The position numbers and the translations under genes are program-made. A stretch of DNA of 64,000 bases, from positions 1 through 64,000 of the forward strand of contig CAMXWV010000009.1 in NCBI GenBank assembly GCA_947252755.1, read 5' to 3'. Numbering within the stretch: position 1 is the first letter of the stretch; each line of letters opens with the position of its first letter. Under the pieces are notes generated by a model that was given only the letters and a program-made list of their open reading frames with translations, was not told the DNA's origin and did not search any database. The DNA is from an uncultured Dermabacter sp. Its GTDB lineage: Bacteria > Actinomycetota > Actinomycetes > Actinomycetales > Dermabacteraceae. Positions 15,101 through 24,506 of the stretch are shown here, one piece after another.

Positions 15101-16579
15101 ATGATTGCGCACGCACGGATCACCTCAGCCACTGAGGCGACTGTTCAGTTCGCCGACAGGGCCGAGCAGATCACCGCCGCAACCCGCAATGAGGTCCGCG
15201 AAGCCATCAAGGTTGCTTTCATCACCGAGGCGCGCGCGCTGCGCTCCCCGATCGACGTGGTCATCTTCGACGGCACCGCCCGCCACGCTCTCACGGTGGA
15301 GCCGAACGGCCGCATTGCTCCGCGCACCCCGGACGGCCGCCCCCTCTACGCGCAGACCAACGGCTCCGCCACCGAGGCTCCCGGTCCGGTGATCGGCGCT
15401 CCTGCGTCCGCCTCGGACCACTCCTCGGCCGCGAGCGCAGCATCCGCGCCGTCGGCGGACTCCGCACCGTCAGCAGGCTCGGCGGCCTCCGCGGCGAGCC
15501 CCGCTCAAGCACCCCGGGATAAGGATGGTGAGGCGGGCACGGATCAGCGCGATGAGGCCGCCGCGGAGCGTCCCCGCCCGACCGCTCCTGTGCCGCATGA
15601 GCCGGAGGTCGCTCGTGGACGGCACAGTGCCGATGAGTCTTCAGAGCGGCCCACCCTTGATGACCTGCGCGCTGGCAGCGCAGCCGCGCGCAAGCCCGTG
15701 GCGAATCGCGGCTTCAACAAGTTCATCCGCCATGCCACGTTCGGCGCGATCCGCCCGGGCCCTGGCCGCTCCGAACGCGAAGACCTTGATCGCATTGCCA
15801 CGATCCGCACACCGCTGGACACCCCGAAGAACATCGCCGTGGTGAACCTCAAGGGCGGCGCCCATAAGACCACGAGCGTGCTGATGATCGCTGCCACGCT
15901 CGGCATGTTCCGCGGCGGCTCTGTGCTCGCCTGGGACAACAATGAGACCCGCGGCACCCTTGGCTGGCGCGGCATCCCCAGCGATCACACCCTCACCGCG
16001 CTGGATCTGCTGCACAACCTTGACCATTTCCGTCGGGGCGATGCGAAGCTCGCGGATCTGGACCGGTACGTGCGCCCGCAGGGTGATATGAACTTTGACA
16101 TCCTCGCCTCCGATGAGGATCCGGGCTCCGCCTCCTCTATCGACGGGAAGGCATTCACCGAGCTCAATGATGTGCTGTCCCGCTTCTACCGGGTCAAAGT
16201 GGTGGACACCGGCAATAACGTGCGCGCGTCGAACTGGCTCGCAGCCGTGGAGGGCGCCGATCAGCTGGTGATCGTCTCCACCGTTCGCGAGGACACGTTC
16301 AACGCTGCCGCGTGGATGATCGACGAGCTGCGCCTCACCGGCCACGGCTCCCAGGTGGACAAGGCCGTGACCGTGCTGTCCCGGTCCAGCCGCGCCAAGA
16401 TCGACCGGGTGCTCCACAAGCGGCTGCTGCACCATTTCGGTGCGCACACCCGCGCCGTGGTGGAGGTTCCGTTCGAAGAGCACTTCGTGGACGGCGGCAG
16501 CCTTGACTGGTCCAAGCTGTCCAAGCAGACGCGCGAAGCATGGATCCGCGCCACCGCGGTGATCGCCGAAGGCCTCTGA
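15101..16579 (+). CDS. MinD/ParA-like ATPase with His in Walker A
   Basis: The protein has 492 aa. Residues 1-85 form a small folded domain, 90-200 an Ala/Ser/Pro-rich linker, and 240-492 a deviant-Walker ATPase. The P-loop reads NLKGGAHKTTS (249-259): both the signature Lys251 and Lys256 remain, but the usual Gly before the second Lys is His255. AWDNNETRGTLGWR and VVDTGNNVRASNW match MinD-like proteins annotated in actinobacteria, some linked to type VII secretion (EspI-like). A chromosome-partitioning role is unlikely, since no ParB or parS is adjacent. RBS AGGAG 15089-15093. The next gene, SNF2, starts 13 nt after the stop. Confidence 0.75.
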   Translation: MIAHARITSATEATVQFADRAEQITAATRNEVREAIKVAFITEARALRSPIDVVIFDGTARHALTVEPNGRIAPRTPDGRPLYAQTNGSATEAPGPVIGAPASASDHSSAASAASAPSADSAPSAGSAASAASPAQAPRDKDGEAGTDQRDEAAAERPRPTAPVPHEPEVARGRHSADESSERPTLDDLRAGSAAARKPVANRGFNKFIRHATFGAIRPGPGRSEREDLDRIATIRTPLDTPKNIAVVNLKGGAHKTTSVLMIAATLGMFRGGSVLAWDNNETRGTLGWRGIPSDHTLTALDLLHNLDHFRRGDAKLADLDRYVRPQGDMNFDILASDEDPGSASSIDGKAFTELNDVLSRFYRVKVVDTGNNVRASNWLAAVEGADQLVIVSTVREDTFNAAAWMIDELRLTGHGSQVDKAVTVLSRSSRAKIDRVLHKRLLHHFGAHTRAVVEVPFEEHFVDGGSLDWSKLSKQTREAWIRATAVIAEGL

Positions 16580-16592
16580 CGGCTTCGGTGCC

Positions 16593-19500
16593 GTGACCCG
16601 CTTCCTCCACCTGCTGCTGGATCCCGCCGTGGGTCCTGCCCTGTGGGCGCATGAGCGCTTCACCACCGCGGAGGGAACGCCCCGTGCACGGCTGCTGAAC
16701 GAGCTGATGCCGCTCGCAGAGCTCGACGCCTTCGCTCCCACGCTCCCCTGGCTGGTGCGGCCGCTGCGCCAGCGTGCCCGAGTTGACGGCCGGGCGAAGA
16801 ATGCTCCGCTGCTGCCGCTGCCGGGTGTGCGGCTCGCAACCGTGCTGACCGCGTTCCGCCGCCTCATCCTGGATGCCGCGCTGCGCTCGGGTCGCATCAC
16901 CGAGGAGAGTGATGCCGCACAGGTGGATGCGCTGATCACCGAGCTGGCCGAGGGGGGTCGCGGAGCCGCCGTGCTGGACGGCCTGGCCCTCGCTGCCGAC
17001 GCGCTCACCGTGCTGGACCTTGATTCCCATGCACGTCGACTCGTCGCGCAGCGGCGCGTGGTGCCGCAGCTGCGGGTGGATGCTGATGTGACCGCTGTGT
17101 GGGTGCCGGCAGAGCGCACCAGCACCGGCACGAGCGCGGGCGGTGCATGGCTGGACGCGCTCGTGGACACACACGCGCGCACGGCGTTCGATGAACAGAC
17201 CGCGCTCAGCGGACTGGATCCTGATCAGCTGTCTGCTCTGGACCCGGTGGGGGCGATGCTGGTGGCCGCGCTGGGTGGGGACGGGTCGGCCCTCACCGTG
17301 GATGCGCCGGGCAGGCGGCGACTGCAGGGCCTGCTCACCCGGTTCGCGGACTCCAGCCGGGAGGGAGCGCTGCTGCGTGACCGGGCACCGGAGCTCGTGG
17401 TGCGGGTGCAGGAGAGCACCGCAAGCGGCGACGCCGCTGAGAACACGTGGCTGGTGCAGGCGTGCCTGCGCGAAACCGGCGGCGCCGTGCATCCGCTGTC
17501 CCAAGTGCTCGCAGCAGGAGATATCTCAAGCACGGCAGCGCTGGGGCACGCAGCGCAGATCCGTTCGCAGTCGCCGATGCTGCGCACCGCGTCCGCAAGC
17601 CGAGACGGGCTCAGCTGGGCGCTCAGCACCGGGGAGCTGTCCCGGTTCATCAGTGAGGACTCCGAGCGGCTGGCGGATGCGCAGATCGTGGTGCTGCTGC
17701 CGCGGGAGTGGACGAAGGCCCAGGTGGCGATTGTGGCAACCGTGCACGGTGAGGAGGCGGACTCTCAGCCGCAGCGCCGCGCCGCCGGCCAGGCTCTCAC
17801 CACGGCGATCGGCCGGTTCGATGTGCGCGCCGCCATCGGCGGGGTGGAACTGAGCGATGAGGAGATGGCCGCTCTTCTTCAGGAACAGTCCGAGATCGTG
17901 AAGCTGCGCGGCGAATGGGTGCGCCTCGACGGCGCCACGCTGCGCGCAGCAGAAAAGTTCCTGGCTGCGTTCCAGCACCTGTCTGCGGTGAGTGATCCGC
18001 AGCAGCGGGCGCTGATGCTGCGCGCGTCGATCGGCGGGGTGAAGAAAGCGCAGGGCGCCATCACCGCGCAGGAATGGCAGTCACTGCTGCTGTCCGACGC
18101 GGACGGCGATCTCAGCCTCGACGTGCGCGGCGCGGGCCGCTCCCCCGGCATCGAATCCCTGTTCACCGGTGACACCCCCGATCTGCCGGTGATGGCGCCG
18201 CCCGCCACGCTGCGGGCCGCACTCCGCCCGTACCAGCAGCGCGGCCTGGACTGGCTAACGATGCTGGACCGCTACGGACTCGGCGGCATCCTTGCCGATG
18301 ACATGGGACTGGGCAAAACCATGCAGATCCTCGCGCTCCTGTGCCGCGAGCGCGAAGCAGAAGGCTGGGAGCGTGCGGGCGGGCCCACTCTGCTGGTGGT
18401 GCCGATGAGCGTGATCGGCTCATGGCAGCGAGAAGCGCAGCGATTTGCGCCGCACCTGGCGGTGCATGTGCACCACGGCCCGCAGCGGCTGCGCGCGGGC
18501 GGATTCACGTCCGCAGCGGAGCGTGCAGACCTGGTGATCACCACGTATGCGCTGCTGGCAAGAGATCTATCGGATCTGCAGAGCGTGCCGTGGTTCCGGG
18601 TGATTCTGGATGAGGCGCAGCACATCAAGAATGCGGGCACCCAGGTGGCGCGGGCTGCGCGGCAGCTGCCGCCGGGCCGACGGATCGCGCTGACCGGCAC
18701 GCCGGTGGAGAATGACCTGTCGGATCTGCATTCGATTATGGAGTTCACCAACCCCGGCATGCTCGGCAGCTCAACGTGGTTCACGGAGAATCTGCAGCAG
18801 CCGATTGAGGACGACGGTGACGAACAGGCGCTTGCGCGGCTGCGCCGCGCCACGCAGATGGTGATCCTGCGCCGACTCAAAACCGATCAGTCGATCATCC
18901 AGGATCTGCCGACAAAAACCGAGCTGGATGAGCGCATCACGCTCACCGCTGAGCAGGCCGGCCTGATCCACGCAATCGGTGAGGAGATGAGTCAGCAGCT
19001 GCCCGGTGCCGCCGATCATCAGCGCAAAGCGCTGATCTCCTCGGCGGTGATGCGGATCAAACAGGTGTGCAACCACCCGGCGCACTATCTGGGGGACGGC
19101 TCTGCGCTGCTCATTGACGGGGAGCACCGCTCCGGGAAGCTTGAGCGGATCGATGACCTGCTGGAGATGGTGGTGGCGAACCGGGAGAAGGCGCTGATCT
19201 TCACCCAGTTCACGCAGTTCGCACCGCGGCTCGTGGAGTACTGGGAGGAAAAGTTCGGGATCGAGGTGCCGTTCCTGCACGGCGGGCTGCCGAAACGGGA
19301 ACGGGACGAGATGGTGGCGCGCTTCCAAGCGGAGCGGGGTGTGCCGGGCGCGATGGTGCTGTCTCTGCGAGCAGGCGGCACGGGCATCACACTGACTGCG
19401 GCGAATCACGTGATTCACATGGACCGGTGGTGGAATCCAGCGGTAGAGAACCAGGCCACGGATCGGGCGTTTCGGATCGGGCAGACCCGCACGGTGAGCG

Positions 19501-19733
19501 TGCGGCGGCTGATCGCAGCGGGCACCATTGAGGAGGCGATTGCTGACCGGCTCGCACAGAAACAGGACCTGGCGGATCTGACAGTCGCCTCGGGTGAGGG
19601 CTGGCTGCTGGACCTGGAGGATGGTCAGCTGCTGCAGCTGCTGCGCGGGCCCGGCCTTGACACCTCCGGTGCTGTCCAGGGCGGTGCGGCCCCGGCGTCG
19701 CCCGCCCGGACGGAGGCTGAGCATGGGAATTGA
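16593..19733 (+). CDS. SNF2-family helicase-like ATPase
   Basis: The protein has 1046 aa. The N-terminal half (1-530) is the bacterial SNF2 accessory region. The ATPase follows with Q-region LRPYQQRGLDWL, Walker A DDMGLGKT, motif II DEAQH, motif III LTGTPVEN, and helicase C motifs LSLRAGGTGITLTAANHVIH and QATDRAFRIGQ. It is a DNA translocase expected to remodel nucleoprotein or RNA polymerase complexes. The start is GTG 16593 with a weak ribosome site. The stop overlaps the downstream SWIM gene by 11 bp, a conserved pairing in actinobacteria. Confidence 0.92.
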   Translation: MTRFLHLLLDPAVGPALWAHERFTTAEGTPRARLLNELMPLAELDAFAPTLPWLVRPLRQRARVDGRAKNAPLLPLPGVRLATVLTAFRRLILDAALRSGRITEESDAAQVDALITELAEGGRGAAVLDGLALAADALTVLDLDSHARRLVAQRRVVPQLRVDADVTAVWVPAERTSTGTSAGGAWLDALVDTHARTAFDEQTALSGLDPDQLSALDPVGAMLVAALGGDGSALTVDAPGRRRLQGLLTRFADSSREGALLRDRAPELVVRVQESTASGDAAENTWLVQACLRETGGAVHPLSQVLAAGDISSTAALGHAAQIRSQSPMLRTASASRDGLSWALSTGELSRFISEDSERLADAQIVVLLPREWTKAQVAIVATVHGEEADSQPQRRAAGQALTTAIGRFDVRAAIGGVELSDEEMAALLQEQSEIVKLRGEWVRLDGATLRAAEKFLAAFQHLSAVSDPQQRALMLRASIGGVKKAQGAITAQEWQSLLLSDADGDLSLDVRGAGRSPGIESLFTGDTPDLPVMAPPATLRAALRPYQQRGLDWLTMLDRYGLGGILADDMGLGKTMQILALLCREREAEGWERAGGPTLLVVPMSVIGSWQREAQRFAPHLAVHVHHGPQRLRAGGFTSAAERADLVITTYALLARDLSDLQSVPWFRVILDEAQHIKNAGTQVARAARQLPPGRRIALTGTPVENDLSDLHSIMEFTNPGMLGSSTWFTENLQQPIEDDGDEQALARLRRATQMVILRRLKTDQSIIQDLPTKTELDERITLTAEQAGLIHAIGEEMSQQLPGAADHQRKALISSAVMRIKQVCNHPAHYLGDGSALLIDGEHRSGKLERIDDLLEMVVANREKALIFTQFTQFAPRLVEYWEEKFGIEVPFLHGGLPKRERDEMVARFQAERGVPGAMVLSLRAGGTGITLTAANHVIHMDRWWNPAVENQATDRAFRIGQTRTVSVRRLIAAGTIEEAIADRLAQKQDLADLTVASGEGWLLDLEDGQLLQLLRGPGLDTSGAVQGGAAPASPARTEAEHGN

Positions 19734-20496
19734 ACTGCGGGCTCAGCGCGGGCAGATCGGCGCCACCTTCCTGGGCCGGGAGTTAGGGCGCCGCCTGGAA
19801 GCCCTGTTCGGTTCGCGTTCTCGGGCAACGGGCAAGCGCGCAGCGCGCGCCGGCGCGGTGGCGTGGATCGATGTGCGGCCCGCCGTCGTGAGCGCGTCGG
19901 TCGATGATCAGCATGCCGCCGCGGTGACGGCGGAGATCGCGTTTCGAGCATTCCGCGATGATGAGCGCGCCGCGTTTCAGGCGCGATGCGCACAGGATCC
20001 CACGCTGCTGCTGTGCATTCTGGACGGTTCGTTCACCGCAGACCAGGAGTCGGCGCTGCTCGCTGATGAGCTGTCCCTGCTGCCGGGCAGCCTGGAGGAT
20101 GTGTTCTTCGACTGCACCTGCGGGTCCGGGATGAGCGTGTGCCCGCACGTGTATGCGCTCGTGTATGTGCTGGTGGAGCAGGTGGATGCGGAGCCGGCGG
20201 ATCTGCTGGTGCTGCGCGGGATGAGCGTGGAGGAGCTGCATGCAGCGCCGGCCCCGCCGGATGCTGATGAGGCGGGCTCTGCCGATGCTGCCGGTCCCCG
20301 CGATGCCGAAGGCCCGGCCGATGCTGATGCCGAATCCGAAGCCAGCCACGGCCAGATCTCATCCGGGATCAGCGGGGGCGCTTTCATTCCCGCTCAACTG
20401 GATCTGGACATCCTCCTGGAACTGGTCAGCGATCAGACGCGGGATCTGTTCGCGGACTTCTACCGCGCGGGCGGCAGCATCACCGGGAGCGAGTGA
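19723..20496 (+). CDS. SWIM zinc-finger protein
   Basis: The protein has 257 aa. The SWIM motif CxCx(n)CxH is present as Cys131, Cys133, Cys140 and His142 (CTCGSGMSVCPH). The N-terminal region starts RAQRGQIGATFLGRELGRRLEALF, as in SNF2-partner SWIM proteins. An Asp/Ala-rich linker follows around 200-230. I start at ATG 19723, which has GGAGG 6 nt upstream and overlaps the helicase stop. It probably acts as the nucleic-acid or protein-binding subunit of the SNF2 complex. Its 3' end overlaps the convergent MFS gene by 17 bp. Confidence 0.88.
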   Translation: MGIELRAQRGQIGATFLGRELGRRLEALFGSRSRATGKRAARAGAVAWIDVRPAVVSASVDDQHAAAVTAEIAFRAFRDDERAAFQARCAQDPTLLLCILDGSFTADQESALLADELSLLPGSLEDVFFDCTCGSGMSVCPHVYALVYVLVEQVDAEPADLLVLRGMSVEELHAAPAPPDADEAGSADAAGPRDAEGPADADAESEASHGQISSGISGGAFIPAQLDLDILLELVSDQTRDLFADFYRAGGSITGSE

Positions 20497-21721
20497 CCGG
20501 CGCAGCCGCCACCGACGCCGCCACGCACGCCAGCGGCAGCAGCAGCGCCCCGCGCAGCCCCACATGGTCCCCGATCAGGCCGAGCAGCGGCGGCCCCACC
20601 AGGTAGGCGGCATACCCCGCGGTTGCCACGATCGACACGCGCGCGGTGGGATTGTCATCCGTGTCCCCCGCGGCGGAGATTGCAATCGGGAAGGACAGTG
20701 ACACGCCCAGGCCCCAGAGGATCACGGCGATCACGGCGAGCACCGGGTTCGTGGACAGAATGATCGTGCCGATGCCGGCAAGGGTGGCGGCGCAGCACAG
20801 CAGGAACAGGAGCGGGCGGCCGAACCGGGCGATCAGGGCTGAGCCCGCGAAGCAGGCAATGGTCATGGCGATGGCAAACCCTGCAAACATGAACGAGCCG
20901 CCGGTTTCGCTGAGATTGTGGTCATCCACCATGATCAGCGGCAGCCAGTCATTCGCGGCGCCTTCGGCAAGCGCCAGGCTCAGGGCTGACAGCGCCAGGA
21001 TCACCACAGTCGGGTTGCGCAGCAGCTGGCGGTGGGTGGAGACGGGAACCGGCTCCTCATCCGCGCCGATGATCGGGATCTCACCGGTCATCAGCGGGGA
21101 GGCCATGCTGATCGAGTCGCTCCGGCGCCGGCGGATCCGCAGCCGCTCGCCGGGCAGCCCCGCCACTCCCCAGGCCCCGGCCAGCAGCGAGATCAGGGCC
21201 GCAATCAGCATGTGCAGCCACACCGGCACTGCCAGCGCCGCTGCGCCGGTGCCGGCGAGCGCGCCCACGGCCAGACCCATCGAATAGAACCCGTGCATGA
21301 CGGGGATGATGACCCGGCCGGTCACCCGCTCCATCTCCGCGGCGAGCACATTGAGGGCGATCTCAATGATCGCCATCCCCACGCCGAACACGAACAGCCC
21401 GGCCGCGGCGAGCACCGGCCTGGCTGGCACCGAGCTGGGAAGCACCGTGGCGAGTCCGATCACCGGCAGGGACAGCGCCACCGCGGGCGCGCCCATGGTG
21501 GTCACCACCCGCGGCCCGAGCCGCGCCACGAGCGTGCCCGCGCTGAGGATGCCGAGCAGGGAGCCGATCGCCAGGCCCAGCAGGACCAGGCCCATCTCCC
21601 CCACGGTGGCGTTCAGGCTGTCGCGAATGGAGGGGGTGCGGGTCACCCAGGAGGCAAGGCCAAGCCCCGGCAGGAAGAACAGCACGAACAGGGAGTTGCG
21701 TTGGCGAGAGATCGGGATCAT
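20480..21721 (-). CDS. MFS transporter
   Basis: The protein has 413 aa and 12 predicted helices in two halves, with a His/acid-containing central loop (MASPLMTGEIPIIGADEEP). The N-terminus FFLPGLGLASWVTRTPSIRDSL is typical of MFS members resembling YbjJ-type or sugar exporters. The substrate is unknown. I start at ATG 21721, which has TACGCT 7 nt upstream; a much longer upstream frame is not conserved-looking. It is transcribed divergently from the beta-lactamase-fold gene. Confidence 0.8.
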   Translation of the reverse strand: MIPISRQRNSLFVLFFLPGLGLASWVTRTPSIRDSLNATVGEMGLVLLGLAIGSLLGILSAGTLVARLGPRVVTTMGAPAVALSLPVIGLATVLPSSVPARPVLAAAGLFVFGVGMAIIEIALNVLAAEMERVTGRVIIPVMHGFYSMGLAVGALAGTGAAALAVPVWLHMLIAALISLLAGAWGVAGLPGERLRIRRRRSDSISMASPLMTGEIPIIGADEEPVPVSTHRQLLRNPTVVILALSALSLALAEGAANDWLPLIMVDDHNLSETGGSFMFAGFAIAMTIACFAGSALIARFGRPLLFLLCCAATLAGIGTIILSTNPVLAVIAVILWGLGVSLSFPIAISAAGDTDDNPTARVSIVATAGYAAYLVGPPLLGLIGDHVGLRGALLLPLACVAASVAAAPVTRSR

Positions 21722-21728
21722 CACCTTC

Positions 21729-21734
21729 AGCGTA
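21729..21734 (-). promoter_or_regulatory. -10 box, leaderless start of MFS gene
   Basis: TACGCT is 7 nt before ATG 21721 on the minus strand, with GAAGG too close to act as a normal ribosome site. Confidence 0.4.
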
Positions 21735-21807
21735 TCGGGACTTCTTCCCGCGGTACGCATCCGCCGGCAGCTGCCGGATCTGCGCCAGCGGAGCCAGCCG
21801 CGCTGAC

Positions 21808-21813
21808 TAGGCT
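21808..21813 (+). promoter_or_regulatory. -10 box, leaderless start of beta-lactamase-fold gene
   Basis: TAGGCT is 7 nt before ATG 21821, with no ribosome binding site. This decides the start against a long in-frame upstream extension that crosses the MFS gene. Confidence 0.55.
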
Positions 21814-21820
21814 TGATGCT

Positions 21821-23350
21821 ATGACTGTGAATTCTGCCGCTATTGATGCCGTCCGCCAGGTGTTCGCCCGCACCGTGAAGCTCCAGGAGACTCCGGGCAT
21901 GACGTGGGGGATCGTGAAGAACGGGGAGGTGATCGCGTCGGACGGTCATGGCTGCTCCCACCTGGTGGAGGGCTCCCCGGCGGCCGACGCGTTCACTCCC
22001 GGCGCTGATTCCATCTCCCGCATCTGTTCGATGACGAAGTCCGTGACGGCGGCATCGATCCTGGCGCTGCGCGATGAGGGCCGGCTGCAGCTGGATGCGC
22101 CGGTGGCCGACTACGTGCCGGAGGCGGCAGCGATCCAACCGGCCACACCGGACTCACCCGTCCTGACGATCCGTCACCTGCTGACGATGAGCGCCGGCTT
22201 CGTCACGGACAACCCATGGGGTGACCGGATGGAATCGATGACGCGCGAACAGTTCGCGCAGCTGCTGCGCGGCGGTCTCGGCTGGGTTCATGCGCCCGGC
22301 ACCGGCTTCGAATACTCCAACACCGGCTACGCCCTGCTGGGACGCGTGATCGATGAGGTGTCCGGCCGGGACTACGCCGACTACCTCACCACGCGTTTTC
22401 TGCGCCCGCTCGGGATGCACGACACGATCTGGTCCGTGGCGGAAGCCAACGGTGACCAGCGGGCCCGGCTCCTGCAGGGCCATCGGCGCAATGACCAGCG
22501 CGGCGGAGCCTGCTTTGAGCGGATCGAGTTCGACCAGCCGGGCGTGTACGGGGCGATGGCGGGGCTGTTCTCCACGGTGACGGACCTGGCCCGCTGGACG
22601 CATTTTCTGGCGAGCGCGAACCTGGCGGTGCTGCCCGGCGGCAGCCCCGCGCCGCACGGGGAGCTGCTCAGCGCGGCTTCCCGCCGGGAGATGCAGCAGA
22701 TCCACCGCATCCAGGATCTGCCGCCGGTGAACGGCGCGTTCACCCGGGTGCGGGGCTACGGGTACGGCCTGTTCCCGGAGCGTCTGCCTGACCTGGGGCA
22801 TCTGGTGTCCCATTCAGGCGGCTACCCGGGCTTCGGCTCCTTCATGATCTGGCACCGTGACTCCGGGCTTGGTGTGGTGGCGCTTGCGAACGCGAAGTAC
22901 GGGCCGGCGATGCGCGCGTCGATGCAGGCGCTGCGGGAAATCCTTGCACATGACCCGTCGGCGCTTGCGATCCCGCCGGCGGAGCTCTCCGAGCCGGCGA
23001 AGGACGGCGTGCGGCAGTCGCTGCGCTGGCTGGCGCTGGAGGATCCGACCTCTGCTGAGGGGGATGCGATTGCGGATCAGCTGTTCGCGGAGAACATGGA
23101 TCCGGATGTTCCGCGTGAGGAGCGCTCCCGCCGGGTCGATGCTGCGCTGTGGCTCGCCGGTTTGGACAAGCAGGTGCTGCGGGATGTGACGGATGAGCAG
23201 GTCACCGTGGTGAGCCGGGCGAACGGTCAGGTGAAGCTGGAAGGCCCCGCGGGCACGCTGACGGTGGATGTGCTGATGGATCCGCGTGAGCAAGCGAAGG
23301 TTCAGTCGATCACCACGATGACTGTGCAGCGGGGGCCGCAGCCGCTCTGA
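21821..23350 (+). CDS. Serine hydrolase, class C beta-lactamase fold
   Basis: The protein has 509 aa. Catalytic motifs of the PF00144 family are present: Ser70-x-x-Lys73 (SMTK), Tyr165-Ser-Asn (YSN) and HSGG at 331-334. No signal peptide is seen, so it is probably a cytoplasmic esterase or peptidase rather than a secreted beta-lactamase. A C-terminal domain of about 140 residues follows the hydrolase part. The stop codon abuts the convergent kinase gene with no gap. Confidence 0.85.
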   Translation: MTVNSAAIDAVRQVFARTVKLQETPGMTWGIVKNGEVIASDGHGCSHLVEGSPAADAFTPGADSISRICSMTKSVTAASILALRDEGRLQLDAPVADYVPEAAAIQPATPDSPVLTIRHLLTMSAGFVTDNPWGDRMESMTREQFAQLLRGGLGWVHAPGTGFEYSNTGYALLGRVIDEVSGRDYADYLTTRFLRPLGMHDTIWSVAEANGDQRARLLQGHRRNDQRGGACFERIEFDQPGVYGAMAGLFSTVTDLARWTHFLASANLAVLPGGSPAPHGELLSAASRREMQQIHRIQDLPPVNGAFTRVRGYGYGLFPERLPDLGHLVSHSGGYPGFGSFMIWHRDSGLGVVALANAKYGPAMRASMQALREILAHDPSALAIPPAELSEPAKDGVRQSLRWLALEDPTSAEGDAIADQLFAENMDPDVPREERSRRVDAALWLAGLDKQVLRDVTDEQVTVVSRANGQVKLEGPAGTLTVDVLMDPREQAKVQSITTMTVQRGPQPL

Positions 23351-24448
23351 TCAGCCCAGGAGGCTGGTGATCCCCCATAGGGCGAGTCCCCCGGCTGCCG
23401 CGCCGGTGAGCGTGCCGGTGGTGATGCCGAGGGCCAGCGGGATGCGGGATGGTCGCCGCGGCCCCGCTGGTGGTGTATCAGCGCTGCCGGCGGCCTGTGC
23501 GCTGGCAAGGGTCAGGCCGCGGGCCGCGGCTGCTGCCGCACCCGGTGAGGACGGGGGCGGTGCGTCTGCTGAGGGTGCGGACTGCGCTGCCGTGGGGGTG
23601 GGCGCCCAGGTGGCGATCTGCTGTGTGATTGCGATCGGCCGGCCGTCCCGGTGCAGCAGCGCAGTGGTGGGGCCCACGTAGGGAAGATCAGCCAGGGCCG
23701 CTTCAGCGCTCTGGTAGCGGTCACGCGTATCCGGCGCAAGCAGGGTGCGGATCACTCCCTGCAAAGTGGGCTCCATCCCGGCCAGGTGCCGGTTCAGCAC
23801 CTGCGCGGAGAACGCACCGTCCTGGAGCGGCATCGGCCCGGTCCAGCAGACCAGTGCCACCACACCGGCGGCGTACAGGTCCTGCTGCGGAGCGGGATCG
23901 GCGAGGTGGAACAGCTCCGGTGCCATGTAGCCGGGGGTGCCGTTGAGCATGCCGGCGCTGGTGAAGCGCACATCGCTTTCATGGACCGCAATGCCGAAAT
24001 CGGACAGGCGTGCCTGGATCCGCTCCGCATCCGCCGCCGCGGAGAACATGATGTTCGCCGGCTTCACGTCACGGTGGATCCACCGCTCCTCGTGCATGTG
24101 GGCGAGCCCTTTGAGCAGCTGCTGCAGGATCACCACGATCGCGGCTTCGCCCAGGGCTCCTTCACGGCGCAGCAGGGATTCGAGAGTGCCGCCGCTGGCG
24201 AGCGGCATCGCGATCACCACGTGCGCGTCCTCTGCCGCCCAGCCGTAGGGGGTCAGGAGGTTTGGGTGGTCGAAGGTGACGCTCTTCTCCCGCACAAAGC
24301 GCATGAGATCAGCGGAGTCGCGCTGGCGCAGCACCTTAGCGGCGCACACCTGGCCGGTTCTGCGGTCCAGGGCGCGCCACACAGCTCCGGAACCGCCGCC
24401 CGCGATCGGATCGATCAGCTCAAAGCGGCCAGCAATCACATCACCCAT
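23351..24448 (-). CDS. Ser/Thr protein kinase with C-terminal membrane anchor
   Basis: The protein has 365 aa. The kinase domain (8-265) has Gly loop GGGSGAVW, Lys38, catalytic HRDVKPAN (Asp127), DFG (Asp150) and MAPE, all intact. An Ala/Pro-rich linker follows, then one helix at the extreme C-terminus (about 340-360) with only a few residues outside. It therefore lacks PASTA or other extracellular sensors, so it is not PknB. TATGAT on the minus strand, 8 nt upstream, suggests a near-leaderless message. The substrate is unknown; a membrane-proximal cytoplasmic signal is inferred. Confidence 0.88.
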   Translation of the reverse strand: MGDVIAGRFELIDPIAGGGSGAVWRALDRRTGQVCAAKVLRQRDSADLMRFVREKSVTFDHPNLLTPYGWAAEDAHVVIAMPLASGGTLESLLRREGALGEAAIVVILQQLLKGLAHMHEERWIHRDVKPANIMFSAAADAERIQARLSDFGIAVHESDVRFTSAGMLNGTPGYMAPELFHLADPAPQQDLYAAGVVALVCWTGPMPLQDGAFSAQVLNRHLAGMEPTLQGVIRTLLAPDTRDRYQSAEAALADLPYVGPTTALLHRDGRPIAITQQIATWAPTPTAAQSAPSADAPPPSSPGAAAAAARGLTLASAQAAGSADTPPAGPRRPSRIPLALGITTGTLTGAAAGGLALWGITSLLG

Positions 24449-24506
24449 TTGGGTCCATCATAGGCGGAACGAGTCGGCCGCCCCTCGGCTGTGGACAGCT
24501 GCACGG

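Noticed and set aside
15101..16579. Plasmid or chromosome partition locus
   Set aside because: The ATPase is MinD-like but there is no ParB gene or parS-like inverted repeat nearby.
15641..17182. Minus-strand frame of 513 codons opposite the MinD-like and SNF2 genes
   Set aside because: It is low-complexity Ser/Arg-rich translation of the complementary strand of real genes.
16593..20496. SNF2/SWIM genes as an anti-phage defence island
   Set aside because: No nuclease, methylase or other defence gene is adjacent, and this pair is common in actinobacterial core-like regions.
21032..21820. In-frame upstream extension of the beta-lactamase-fold protein
   Set aside because: It runs antisense through the MFS gene and is His/Arg/Gly-rich. 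The leaderless ATG at 21821 fits the family start.
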